Shown here one piece after another: positions 45,596 through 53,660 of a stretch of DNA of 64,000 nt. Position numbers and translations under genes: made by a program. Below the pieces are notes generated by a model, which saw nothing but the letters and a program-made list of their open reading frames with translations, was not told where the DNA came from and did not search any database. The stretch covers positions 186,001 to 250,000 of the forward strand of contig SSEL01000009.1 of the NCBI GenBank assembly GCA_008012315.1. The letters run 5' to 3'. This DNA is from Rhodospirillaceae bacterium (GTDB lineage Bacteria > Pseudomonadota > Alphaproteobacteria > Dongiales > Dongiaceae). The stretch's first letter is position 1, and every line of letters begins with the position of its first letter.

Positions 45596-46528
45596 ATGAC
45601 GGTGACGACCGACACGGTGAGAACTGACCATGGGGTGCCGGGCGCCCGTAACCGGGCAAAACGGAGCGGCGCCCGGCACCGCCTCGTGACCCATTATCTG
45701 TTCATGGCGCCGACGATTATCGTGCTGGCTCTGGTTGTCGCCGCACCGTTATTCTACTCCTTCTATCTCAGCTTCCACGAATTCATCATCACCTACGGCC
45801 AGGGCGATTTCATCGGCTTCGACAATTATGTCGGCGCCCTGGCCGATGATTTCGGCGAGGTGTCCTGGGTCACGATGAAACTGACCTTCTTTGCGGTTGC
45901 CCTCGAATTCCTGGTGGCTTTCGGCCTCGCTCTCCTGCTGAACCGGCCGACCCTGCGCTTCCGTGAAGGCTATCTTGTCATCCTGATGATTCCCATCCTC
46001 ATGACGCCGGTCGCTGTGGCCTTGATGTTCCGGCTGATGTTCAATCCCAATCTCGGCATCATCAACTGGGTGCTCAGTCTGCTTTACATCCCCGGCCAGG
46101 GTTGGTTTGGCGATCCCGCCATGGCGCTTCCCACCGTGATCTTCGTCGATGTCTGGCATGAGACCTCGCTGATGCTGCTGATGCTCTATGCCGGCCTGAA
46201 ATCGCTGCCCAGCGAGCCGATCGAAGCGGCCCGTATCGACGGCGCCTCCCGGCTGCAGATCATCTGGTATGTCATCGTGCCGCTGATGCGTCCGATCATT
46301 CTGGTGACCCTGTTGATCCGGATGATTTCCGCCCTGAAGAGCTACGATCTCATCTACATGCTGACCCAGGGCGGGCCCGGCAAAGCGACGGAGACCATCA
46401 GCTTCTATGCCTATCGGCTTGGCTTCCGCTTTCTCGATATCGGCCAGGCGGCCGCGGTCTCCTTTGTGCTGCTCGGCGTCGTCATCATCCTGACCCTGCT
46501 GCTGCTGCGGGTCATGCGGGAGAATTGA
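45596..46528 (+). CDS. ABC transporter permease, MalF/CUT1 type
   Basis: A 310-residue permease with about six helices. The EAA loop is IEAARIDGASRLQIIWYVIV near residue 205, and the tail has LTQGGPGKATETISFYAYR, typical of MalF-like CUT1 permeases. GGAGAGA lies directly before the ATG. It pairs with the permease encoded before the binding protein. The dehydratase large-subunit ATG begins 2 bases after its stop. Confidence 0.92.
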   Translation: MTVTTDTVRTDHGVPGARNRAKRSGARHRLVTHYLFMAPTIIVLALVVAAPLFYSFYLSFHEFIITYGQGDFIGFDNYVGALADDFGEVSWVTMKLTFFAVALEFLVAFGLALLLNRPTLRFREGYLVILMIPILMTPVAVALMFRLMFNPNLGIINWVLSLLYIPGQGWFGDPAMALPTVIFVDVWHETSLMLLMLYAGLKSLPSEPIEAARIDGASRLQIIWYVIVPLMRPIILVTLLIRMISALKSYDLIYMLTQGGPGKATETISFYAYRLGFRFLDIGQAAAVSFVLLGVVIILTLLLLRVMREN

Positions 46529-46530
46529 TC

Positions 46531-48795
46531 ATGGCCGATACACCCAACCGCTGGCGTCGCTTCGATGAATGGGATGACCGGCCGCTGCGCTTCGATCGTT
46601 TCGCGGTGGACAATGCCGAAGCCGGTTTCGCCGTCTTCCGCAGTCCCTATGATCCCGACGCCTCGGTCGGCATTGCCGGCGGCAAGGTCGTCATGCTCGA
46701 TGGCCGGCCGGCACCTGACTTCGACATCATCGACGAATTCATCGCCAACCATCATCTCGACCAGGATGTGGTCGAGGAAGCGATGGCGATGGACCCGGCG
46801 GCGGTTGCCCGCATGCTGGTGGATATCAATGTTCCCCGCGCCGAGCTGGAACGGCTGGCGCGCGGCATGACACCGGCCAAGCTGGCCGAGGTTGTCGGCA
46901 GCATGTCGGCGCTGGAAATCACCTTCGCCTATGCCAAGATGCGCCAGCGCCGCACACCCGGCAACCAGGCGCATGTCACCAATGCCAAGGACGATCCCCT
47001 GCAATTGGCGGCGGATTCGGCAACCGCCGTGGCGCTCGGCTTCGATGAGATCGAGACGACCATGCGGGTTGCCAGCAACAGCTGGTCCAATGCCCTGGCC
47101 TGTACGGTCGGCGCTGCCGTCGGCCGTGGCGGCGTCTTGTTCCAGTGTTCGATCGAGGAAGCCGAAGAGCTGCAGATCGGCCTCGCCGGTCTCGCCTCCT
47201 ATGCCGAAACGGTCTCGGTCTATGGCACCGAGCGGGCCTTCATCGATGGCGACGATACGCCCTGGTCGAAGGCTTTCCTGACGGCTGCTTATGCCTCGCG
47301 CGGCATCAAGGCGCGCTGCACCTCGGGTGCCGCGTCGGAATTGCTGATGGGTTTCCATGAGAAGCGCTCGCTGCTTTATCTCGAAGCTCGTTGCCTCTGC
47401 GTGCAACGTGCCATGGGGGTCCAGGGGACGCAGAATGGTGGCATCGACGGTGCGCCGCTGACCGCCTCCATGGCCGGCGGGTTGCGCGAATTGATGGCGG
47501 AAAACCTGCTGGCGGTCTGGCTCGGCCTGGAATGCGCCTCGGGAAACGATACGCGGGTGAGCGAGTCGGAGATCCGGGTCGGTGCCAAGATCACGCCTTA
47601 TCTCTTGGCTGGTTCAGATCTCATCTGCTCGGGCTTTGGCTCGGTCAAGAAATACGACAACTCCTTCAATGCCTCGCTGTTCAACGGCGAGGAGATCGAG
47701 GATTACCTGGTCCTGCAACGCGATTTCGAAGCGGATGGCGGTTTGACGCCGATCGCCGAAGACCGCGTGCTCGATCTGCGCAGCCGGGCGACGGAAGCCC
47801 TTGCCGCGGTATTCGATGAGCTTGGCCTCGCCATCGTCGATCGCGAGATGATCAGTTCGGTGATCTTCGCGTCCGGCTCGGATGAGACGGCGAGCTTCAC
47901 CGCCGGCGAAGCGACGCAGATCAGCGAGCGCATTCAGGCCGACCGGATCACCGCCTTGGATGTCGTCGCGGCGCTGGCACGGCGCGGCTTCCGCCAGGAG
48001 GCGGAAAATCTGCTGCTGATGCTCCGCCAGCGTATTTCCGGCGATTACCTGCAGACCTCGGCGATCATTCGCGACGGCCATGTCATCAGTGCGATCAACG
48101 ATCCCAACGACTATGCCGGACCGGCAACCGGCTATCGGATGCCGCCGGCCCGCTGGGATGCGGTGCGCGGAATCCGTGGCACCGTCTCGCGCGAGTCGGT
48201 TCTGGCCACGGAAGCGGTCGGCGATCATGTGCCGGCGTCGTCGATGCGGCTGGTCGAGAGCGGGCCGGCGACGCAAGGCAGCGACAAGCACGAAGTCGTC
48301 ATCGGCATCAGCCCCGCTTTCGGCGAGAAGCTGCATCGCACCACGGCCGGCCATGCCGTGTCTGATGTGCTGGCTGCTTTGATGGCTGGCATCAGCGAGG
48401 GTGGCGGCAAGCCGCGCATCGTCCGTCTGCGGCACACCGCGGATACGTCCTTCCTCGGGCTCTCGGCGGCTCGTCTCTCCGGCTCGGGCTACGGCATCGG
48501 CATTCAGGCCAAGGGCACGAGCGTTCTGCATCAGGCCGACCGGCTGCCGCATCTCAATCTAGAACTCTTTTCCAATGCGCCGCTGGCCAGCCTGGATCAC
48601 TACCGGGCGCTGGGGCGCAACGCCGCGCGGCACACCTATGGCGAAAAGCCGGAGCCGGTGGTGGTACCGGTCCGTGGCGAGGCCCTGGGCGCGCGCTTCC
48701 ATGTGCGGGTGGCCATGCTTTACGCTATCGAAACCGATCTGGTCGACCCGGCGGCAGCGCCGGTGACGATCGATATCCTGCATGACGGGGCATGA
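46531..48795 (+). CDS. Coenzyme-B12-dependent diol/glycerol dehydratase, fused large and medium subunits
   Basis: A 754-residue radical enzyme that converts a vicinal diol to an aldehyde using adenosylcobalamin. Residues 1-575 match the large subunit (PduC/PddA). Every active-site residue known from Klebsiella oxytoca diol dehydratase (Gln141, His143, Glu170, Glu221, Gln296, Asp335, Ser362) is present at a constant offset of five: Gln146, His148, Glu175, Glu226, Gln301, Asp340, Ser367. From about residue 585 (DKHEVVIGISPAFGEK) the medium subunit (PduD) follows in the same chain, with RLSGSGYGIGIQAKGTSVLH. In the enteric pdu operon these are separate genes. ATG 46531 follows GGGAG. It sits inside an ABC importer operon; no microcompartment genes are near. 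Confidence 0.94.
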   Translation: MADTPNRWRRFDEWDDRPLRFDRFAVDNAEAGFAVFRSPYDPDASVGIAGGKVVMLDGRPAPDFDIIDEFIANHHLDQDVVEEAMAMDPAAVARMLVDINVPRAELERLARGMTPAKLAEVVGSMSALEITFAYAKMRQRRTPGNQAHVTNAKDDPLQLAADSATAVALGFDEIETTMRVASNSWSNALACTVGAAVGRGGVLFQCSIEEAEELQIGLAGLASYAETVSVYGTERAFIDGDDTPWSKAFLTAAYASRGIKARCTSGAASELLMGFHEKRSLLYLEARCLCVQRAMGVQGTQNGGIDGAPLTASMAGGLRELMAENLLAVWLGLECASGNDTRVSESEIRVGAKITPYLLAGSDLICSGFGSVKKYDNSFNASLFNGEEIEDYLVLQRDFEADGGLTPIAEDRVLDLRSRATEALAAVFDELGLAIVDREMISSVIFASGSDETASFTAGEATQISERIQADRITALDVVAALARRGFRQEAENLLLMLRQRISGDYLQTSAIIRDGHVISAINDPNDYAGPATGYRMPPARWDAVRGIRGTVSRESVLATEAVGDHVPASSMRLVESGPATQGSDKHEVVIGISPAFGEKLHRTTAGHAVSDVLAALMAGISEGGGKPRIVRLRHTADTSFLGLSAARLSGSGYGIGIQAKGTSVLHQADRLPHLNLELFSNAPLASLDHYRALGRNAARHTYGEKPEPVVVPVRGEALGARFHVRVAMLYAIETDLVDPAAAPVTIDILHDGA

Positions 48796-49229
48796 CGGCG
48801 ATGACATCTCCAGCCAATCCGCTCGATCTCTATCCGGTGGCCGAAAAGGCGCCGGACCGGGTTCAGACGCCCAATGGCCTCAAGCTGACCGATCTGACGG
48901 TCGAGGCGGTGCTGGCCGGCAAGGTCAAGCGCGAAGACATCGCCATTACACCGCAAGCCCTGATGCTGCAGGCGGAAATCGCGCGGGCGGCGGGCCGGGA
49001 AGCTCTGGCGCGCAACTTCGAGCGCGCGGCGGATCTCGTCCGCGTGCCGCAGGATCTGTTGCTCGACACCTATGAATTGCTGCGTCCGGGCCGTGCCGTC
49101 GGTGCCGATGCCTTGCGGGCGCGTGCCGCCGAGTTGCGGCGCGATTTCGGTGCCGAGCGGGTTGCCGATTTGATTGAAGAGGCTGCCGCCACGTATGAGC
49201 GGCGCGGCCTGTTCGCGAAAAGATTTTAG
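48792..49229 (+). CDS. Diol/glycerol dehydratase small subunit
   Basis: A 145-residue PduE/DhaE-type subunit completing the dehydratase. The segment NPLDLYPVAEKAPDRVQTPN and KLTDLTVEAVLAGKVKREDI match the family start, and LRPGRAVGADALRARAAELR matches its helical end. Its ATG overlaps the stop of the fused large/medium subunit gene (ATGA), so translation is coupled. It has no N-terminal targeting extension for a microcompartment. Confidence 0.94.
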   Translation: MTAMTSPANPLDLYPVAEKAPDRVQTPNGLKLTDLTVEAVLAGKVKREDIAITPQALMLQAEIARAAGREALARNFERAADLVRVPQDLLLDTYELLRPGRAVGADALRARAAELRRDFGAERVADLIEEAAATYERRGLFAKRF

Positions 49230-49242
49230 AAAGGAGATCGCC

Positions 49243-50340
49243 TTGGCCAGCGTGACAGTCAATCAGGTCACCAAGCGTTTCGGCGCTGTCGGCGTCCTGG
49301 AGAAGCTCGACCTCTCGGTCGCCGATGGGGAATTCGTCGTCCTGGTCGGGCCGTCGGGCTGCGGCAAGACGACATTGTTGCGGATGATCGCCGGTCTCGA
49401 GCCGGTGACCGACGGTGAGATTCGCATCGGCGAGCGGGACGTCACCTGGGCCGCACCGAAGGACCGCGACATCGCCATGGTGTTCCAATCCTACGCGCTC
49501 TATCCGCATATGACGGCGGCGGAAAACATGAGCTTCTGCCTGCGTCTCAACAAGACGCCGAAACCGGAGGTCGAAAGCCAGATCGGCCGCGCCGCGCGCA
49601 TGCTGAAGATCGAGCAACTGCTTGGCCGCAAGCCGCGCGAATTGTCCGGCGGCCAGCGCCAGCGTGTCGCCATGGGGCGCGCCATCGTCCGCCGTCCCGC
49701 ACTCTATCTGTTCGACGAGCCGCTCTCCAATCTCGATGCGCAATTGCGCACCAGCATGCGGACCGAGATCAAGCGCATGCATCTCGCCGAAAAGCAGACC
49801 GTCATCTATGTGACGCATGACCAGATCGAGGCGATGACCTTGGCCGACCGCATCGTCGCGATGAATAAGGGCGAGATTCAGCAGATCGGCTCGCCCGACG
49901 ATCTCTATAACCGGCCCGCTTCCCTGTTCGTTGCCTCCTTTATCGGCTCACCGGCGATGAATTTCCTGCCGGGCACGGTTACCGGTGGTGGAATCAGCCT
50001 GGGGGCAACCGGAAACGGCGCGGGGCAGGTCGTTCCCGTGCCGCAGGCCTGGCAATCGGCCTTGGCTGGCCATGAGGGCCGCCGCGTGGTGTTCGGCATC
50101 CGTCCCGAAGCGGTGACCTATGGCGAGCGTGCGGGCTGGCCGAGCTTGCAGATGACGGTCGGCGTCATCGAACCCTGCGGCGCGGAGGTCTATGTCATCG
50201 GCGAGGTGCTTGGCACCGAGATGACGGCGCGTTGCGCGCCGGGGCAGGTGCCGGCCTTGGGCGAGGTCGCGCGGTTCTCGCTGAACATCGACCAGATGCA
50301 TGTCTTCGATGCCGAAAGCGGACGGAGCCTCAGAGCATGA
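49243..50340 (+). CDS. ABC transporter ATP-binding protein, UgpC/MalK type
   Basis: The ATPase of the importer, 365 residues. Walker A is GPSGCGKTT near residue 38; the signature is LSGGQRQRVAMGRAI; Walker B is LYLFDEPLSNLD; the switch His is in YVTHDQIEAMT. A C-terminal TOBE/OB regulatory domain follows from about residue 240. It starts at TTG 49243, 7 bases after AAAGGAG. Its place after the dehydratase genes rather than beside the permeases shows that enzyme genes lie inside the transporter operon. Confidence 0.94.
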   Translation: MASVTVNQVTKRFGAVGVLEKLDLSVADGEFVVLVGPSGCGKTTLLRMIAGLEPVTDGEIRIGERDVTWAAPKDRDIAMVFQSYALYPHMTAAENMSFCLRLNKTPKPEVESQIGRAARMLKIEQLLGRKPRELSGGQRQRVAMGRAIVRRPALYLFDEPLSNLDAQLRTSMRTEIKRMHLAEKQTVIYVTHDQIEAMTLADRIVAMNKGEIQQIGSPDDLYNRPASLFVASFIGSPAMNFLPGTVTGGGISLGATGNGAGQVVPVPQAWQSALAGHEGRRVVFGIRPEAVTYGERAGWPSLQMTVGVIEPCGAEVYVIGEVLGTEMTARCAPGQVPALGEVARFSLNIDQMHVFDAESGRSLRA

Positions 50341-51119
50341 TGCTGAAAGAGCGTATCGCCATCGTCACGGCGGCAGGATCGGGGATCGGCCGCGCCGCAG
50401 CCCAGATCATGTCGGCCAATGGCGCCCATGTCGTCGTGACCGATTTGTCGCCGGCCGGTGCGGCCGAAACGGTGGAGGAGATCCGGCGACAGGGCGGGAA
50501 GGCCGAAGCGCTGGGCCTCAATGTTGCCGATGGCGACGCGGTCAACAAGCTGCTGAGCGATGTCCGCCAGCGTCACGGCCGGATCGACATCCTGCACAAC
50601 CATGCCGGCATCCAGGTTGCCGGCGAGCTGGAACAGATCACGACGGAACAATTCGACCGGTCCTGGGCGATCAATGTCCGGGCGCAATTCGAGGCCTGCC
50701 GTGCAGTCGCGCCAATCATGCGTGAGCAAGGTGGTGGCGTTATCCTGAACACGGCCTCGAATGCCGGGGTTTTTCTCGACAAGGGCATGCTGGCCTATAT
50801 CACCACCAAATCGGCGGTGATCACCATGACCAAGCAGATCGCCCTGGACTATGCGCGCCATAATATCCGGGTGAACGCGTTGTGTCCGGGCTGGATTGAC
50901 ACGCCCTTCAACGCCCCTTACACGCAACAGCTCGGCGGCCGGCCGGCACTGGAGAATGTGGTCGCGAATATGGTGCCGATGGGCCGGTTCGGCCGGCCGG
51001 AAGAGGTCGCGGAAGCGGTCCTGTTCCTGGTGTCGGATCGATCCTCCTTCATCACCGGTCATGCCCTGGTCGTCGATGGCGGCGAATGCCTGGCCGGCGG
51101 TGTGAACTCGACACCTTGA
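50337..51119 (+). CDS. Short-chain dehydrogenase/reductase
   Basis: A 260-residue NAD(P)-dependent oxidoreductase. The cofactor loop is TAAGSGIGRAAA near residue 11, and HNHAG replaces the usual NNAG. The catalytic Ser is in NTASNAG and the YxxxK pair in AYITTKSAV. The acidic residue at the end of strand 2 (VVTDLS) suggests NAD rather than NADP. The start overlaps the ATPase stop (ATGATGA). It probably oxidises an alcohol of the imported compound or reduces an aldehyde; this is an inference from context. Confidence 0.92.
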   Translation: MMLKERIAIVTAAGSGIGRAAAQIMSANGAHVVVTDLSPAGAAETVEEIRRQGGKAEALGLNVADGDAVNKLLSDVRQRHGRIDILHNHAGIQVAGELEQITTEQFDRSWAINVRAQFEACRAVAPIMREQGGGVILNTASNAGVFLDKGMLAYITTKSAVITMTKQIALDYARHNIRVNALCPGWIDTPFNAPYTQQLGGRPALENVVANMVPMGRFGRPEEVAEAVLFLVSDRSSFITGHALVVDGGECLAGGVNSTP

Positions 51120-51241
51120 CCGGGGCATCTTGATCGGCTGGCCCCGATACGATAACCCGGCAGCAATCATCAACGAAGAACGGCGGCAACCCTTTGAGCG
51201 ACATCATCCATACGGCCGGGCAATCGGCCGCCGGGAAAGTT

Positions 51242-52315
51242 ATGCCGATACTCGGTATGCCGGATTCATCCGATTCCGGAAGTAACAACGCCTCGCTGTC
51301 CTCGCCACCGCCGGTTTTTTCGGAAAGCGAGGCAGAGGGACTGGCAAAAACCCATTTCGGCGTGATCGGCACGGCGTCACGTCTGACCAGCGAACGTGAT
51401 GCCAATTTCCGCCTCAAGACCGCTAGCGGCGTTAGTTATGTGCTGAAGATCGCCAATCCGGCGGAAGATCCGCTGGTCACCAATCTGCAGACCAAGGCGC
51501 TGCTGCATATCGCCGCCATCGATTCCAAGATCCCGGTGCAGCGCATCCATCCGACGCTGGACGGCGCGCCGGAATACGCGCTGCCGGACGGCACCGGCCG
51601 CCACATGATCGTCAGGTTGTTTTCATATTTGGAAGGCGAACCGCTGTATCAGGTGAAAAGCCGCCCCGCCTTGCGCCGCAATCTGGGCGCCGCTTTGGCG
51701 GAACTTGGCTTCGCCCTGCGCGGCTTCTTCCACCCGGCGGCGGGTCATGAGCTTCTCTGGGATATCAAGAATGCCGGCCGCATGTGGGATCTGCTGTCCT
51801 TCGTCGAGGAGCCGTCGCAACGAGCGCTGCTCGAGCTGATCCTGACGCGCTTCAACGAGCATGTCACGCCGGCTTTGCCGAGATTGCGGGCACAGATCGT
51901 CCATAACGATCTCAATCCCTATAACGTGCTGGTCGATGCCCAGGATCATAGCCACATCACCGGCATCCTCGATTTCGGCGACATGGTGCATACATCATTG
52001 ATCAATGATGTCGCCGTTGCGGCCTCCTACCAGTTATCGCTGGAGGGTGATCCGCTGGCTGATGCCGGAGATTTCGTTGCCGCCTATCACGCGGTCACGC
52101 CGCTGGAGCCGATCGAGATCGACCTGCTCTATGATCTGATCGGGGCGCGGCTGGCGACGACGGCAACCATCACCAGTTGGCGCGCCGCCCGCTATCCGGA
52201 GAATCGCGCTTACATTCTACGCAACGCACCGCGCGCCTGGGCCGGGCTGGAAGCATTTGCCGCTTTGCCACGGGCGCAGGCGCAGGAGCGGCTGCGTCGT
52301 ATCTGTGGTCTTTAA
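51242..52315 (+). CDS. APH-fold kinase of the hydroxylysine kinase family
   Basis: A 357-residue kinase. The phosphotransferase loop is VHNDLNPYNVL with catalytic Asp223, and the metal site is GILDFGDM with Asp244. Many stretches follow human hydroxylysine kinase (HYKK/AGPHD1): FSESEAEGLAKTHFG, SYVLKIANP, LFSYLEGEP, LWDIKNA, and YPENRAYIL near the end. That enzyme phosphorylates the hydroxyl of 5-hydroxylysine with GTP. Here the true acceptor is probably an amino-alcohol, because the next gene encodes the matching phospho-lyase type. I chose ATG 51242; a TTG at 51194 would add 16 residues. Aminoglycoside resistance is not implied. Confidence 0.88.
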   Translation: MPILGMPDSSDSGSNNASLSSPPPVFSESEAEGLAKTHFGVIGTASRLTSERDANFRLKTASGVSYVLKIANPAEDPLVTNLQTKALLHIAAIDSKIPVQRIHPTLDGAPEYALPDGTGRHMIVRLFSYLEGEPLYQVKSRPALRRNLGAALAELGFALRGFFHPAAGHELLWDIKNAGRMWDLLSFVEEPSQRALLELILTRFNEHVTPALPRLRAQIVHNDLNPYNVLVDAQDHSHITGILDFGDMVHTSLINDVAVAASYQLSLEGDPLADAGDFVAAYHAVTPLEPIEIDLLYDLIGARLATTATITSWRAARYPENRAYILRNAPRAWAGLEAFAALPRAQAQERLRRICGL

Positions 52316-52343
52316 CGCGCCGCGCGGCGGCTGGAGGTCTTGA

Positions 52344-53657
52344 ATGTCGATGGTGAATGCCTATATCTCGGGCCGCGAAGGGGACCTCAATGCCCGCGAT
52401 GCCGATCTGATCCGGCGGCGGGAGAAGCTGCTGGGGCCGGCCTATCGTCTGTTCTATGAGCAGCCGCTGCACATCGTGCGGGGCGAGGGGGTCTGGCTCT
52501 ACGATCCCGAGGGCAATGCCTATCTCGACGTCTACAACAATGTCGCCTCGGTCGGCCATTGCCATCCGAAGGTGGTGGAGGCGCTGACCCGGCAGGCCGG
52601 CATCCTCAACACCCATACGCGCTATCTGCATGAAACCATCGTCGATTACGCCGAACGGCTGCTGGCCAAGTTTCCGTCTGAACTGCAGCATGTCATGTTC
52701 ACCTGCACGGGGAGCGAGGCCAATGACCTCGCCTTGCGCATCGCCCGTTCCTATACCAAGCGGACCGGCTTCATCGTCACCAAGCTCGCCTATCACGGCC
52801 TGACCAGCGCGGTGGCTGAATTGTCGCCCTCGCTTGGCGATTATGTGCAGCGCGGCGATCATGTGCGCCTGGTCGCGGCCCCGGATACCTATCGCGGCGG
52901 CCGCGACATCGGCGAGGAATTCGCCGCCGGGGTGAAGGCGGCGATTGCCGATATGCAGGCCAAGGGGATTGAGCCGGCGGCCCTGCTGGTCGACAGCATC
53001 TTCTCCAGCGACGGCATCTTCCCCGATCCGGCCGGCTTCCTGCGCCCGGCAGTCGAGGCCGTGCGCGCCGCCGGCGGCCTCTATATCGCCGATGAAGTGC
53101 AGCCCGGCTTCGGTCGCGTGGGGCCGGCCTGGTGGGGCTTTGCCCGCCACAATCTGGTGCCCGACATGGTGACGATCGGCAAGCCGATGGGGAACGGCCA
53201 TCCGATCGCCGGCGCTGTGATGCAGCCGCATCTGGTCGAGGAATTCGGCAACAGGTCCCGCTACTTCAACACCTTCGGCGGCAATCCCGTCTCTTGCGCC
53301 GTGGGGCGCGCGGTGCTGGAGGTGATTGAGGGAGAGGGGTTGGCGGAGAATGCCGGCACGGTCGGCAAGTATATGCTCGACGGCCTGAAGACGCTCGCCG
53401 CCCGCCATGCGATCATCGGCGATGTGCGGGGGGCGGGCTTGTTCCTCGGCGTGGAATTCGTCAAGGACCGGGCGATCAAGGAAGCTGCTCCGGAAGAGAC
53501 CGCGCGCGTGGTGAATGATCTGCGCCGCCGCCGCATTCTCATCAGCGCCACCGGACCGCGCGCGAATATCCTGAAGATCCGCCCGCCGCTGGTCTTCAGC
53601 CGCGAGAATGCCGATATGTTCCTCGCAACAATGGATGATGTGCTGAAAGCGATCTGA
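52344..53657 (+). CDS. Class III PLP enzyme, ethanolamine-phosphate/phosphohydroxylysine phospho-lyase type
   Basis: 437 residues with the PLP lysine Lys280 in TIGKPMGNGHPIAG. The opening (VWLYDPEGNAYLDVYNNVAS then VGHCHPKVV) and FTCTGSEANDLALRIAR follow the AGXT2L1/AGXT2L2 branch. Those enzymes eliminate phosphate and ammonia from O-phospho-amino-alcohols to give aldehydes; they are not true aminotransferases. The kinase gene lies 28 bases upstream, so the pair makes a kinase/phospho-lyase module. The start follows GGAGGTCTTGA. A conventional omega-aminotransferase role is the main alternative. Last gene of the operon, convergent with paoC. Confidence 0.88.
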   Translation: MSMVNAYISGREGDLNARDADLIRRREKLLGPAYRLFYEQPLHIVRGEGVWLYDPEGNAYLDVYNNVASVGHCHPKVVEALTRQAGILNTHTRYLHETIVDYAERLLAKFPSELQHVMFTCTGSEANDLALRIARSYTKRTGFIVTKLAYHGLTSAVAELSPSLGDYVQRGDHVRLVAAPDTYRGGRDIGEEFAAGVKAAIADMQAKGIEPAALLVDSIFSSDGIFPDPAGFLRPAVEAVRAAGGLYIADEVQPGFGRVGPAWWGFARHNLVPDMVTIGKPMGNGHPIAGAVMQPHLVEEFGNRSRYFNTFGGNPVSCAVGRAVLEVIEGEGLAENAGTVGKYMLDGLKTLAARHAIIGDVRGAGLFLGVEFVKDRAIKEAAPEETARVVNDLRRRRILISATGPRANILKIRPPLVFSRENADMFLATMDDVLKAI

Positions 53658-53660
53658 GGC

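Noticed and set aside
51194-52315. Aminoglycoside-resistance phosphotransferase
   Set aside because: The sequence follows hydroxylysine kinase along most of its length, and the operon is metabolic.
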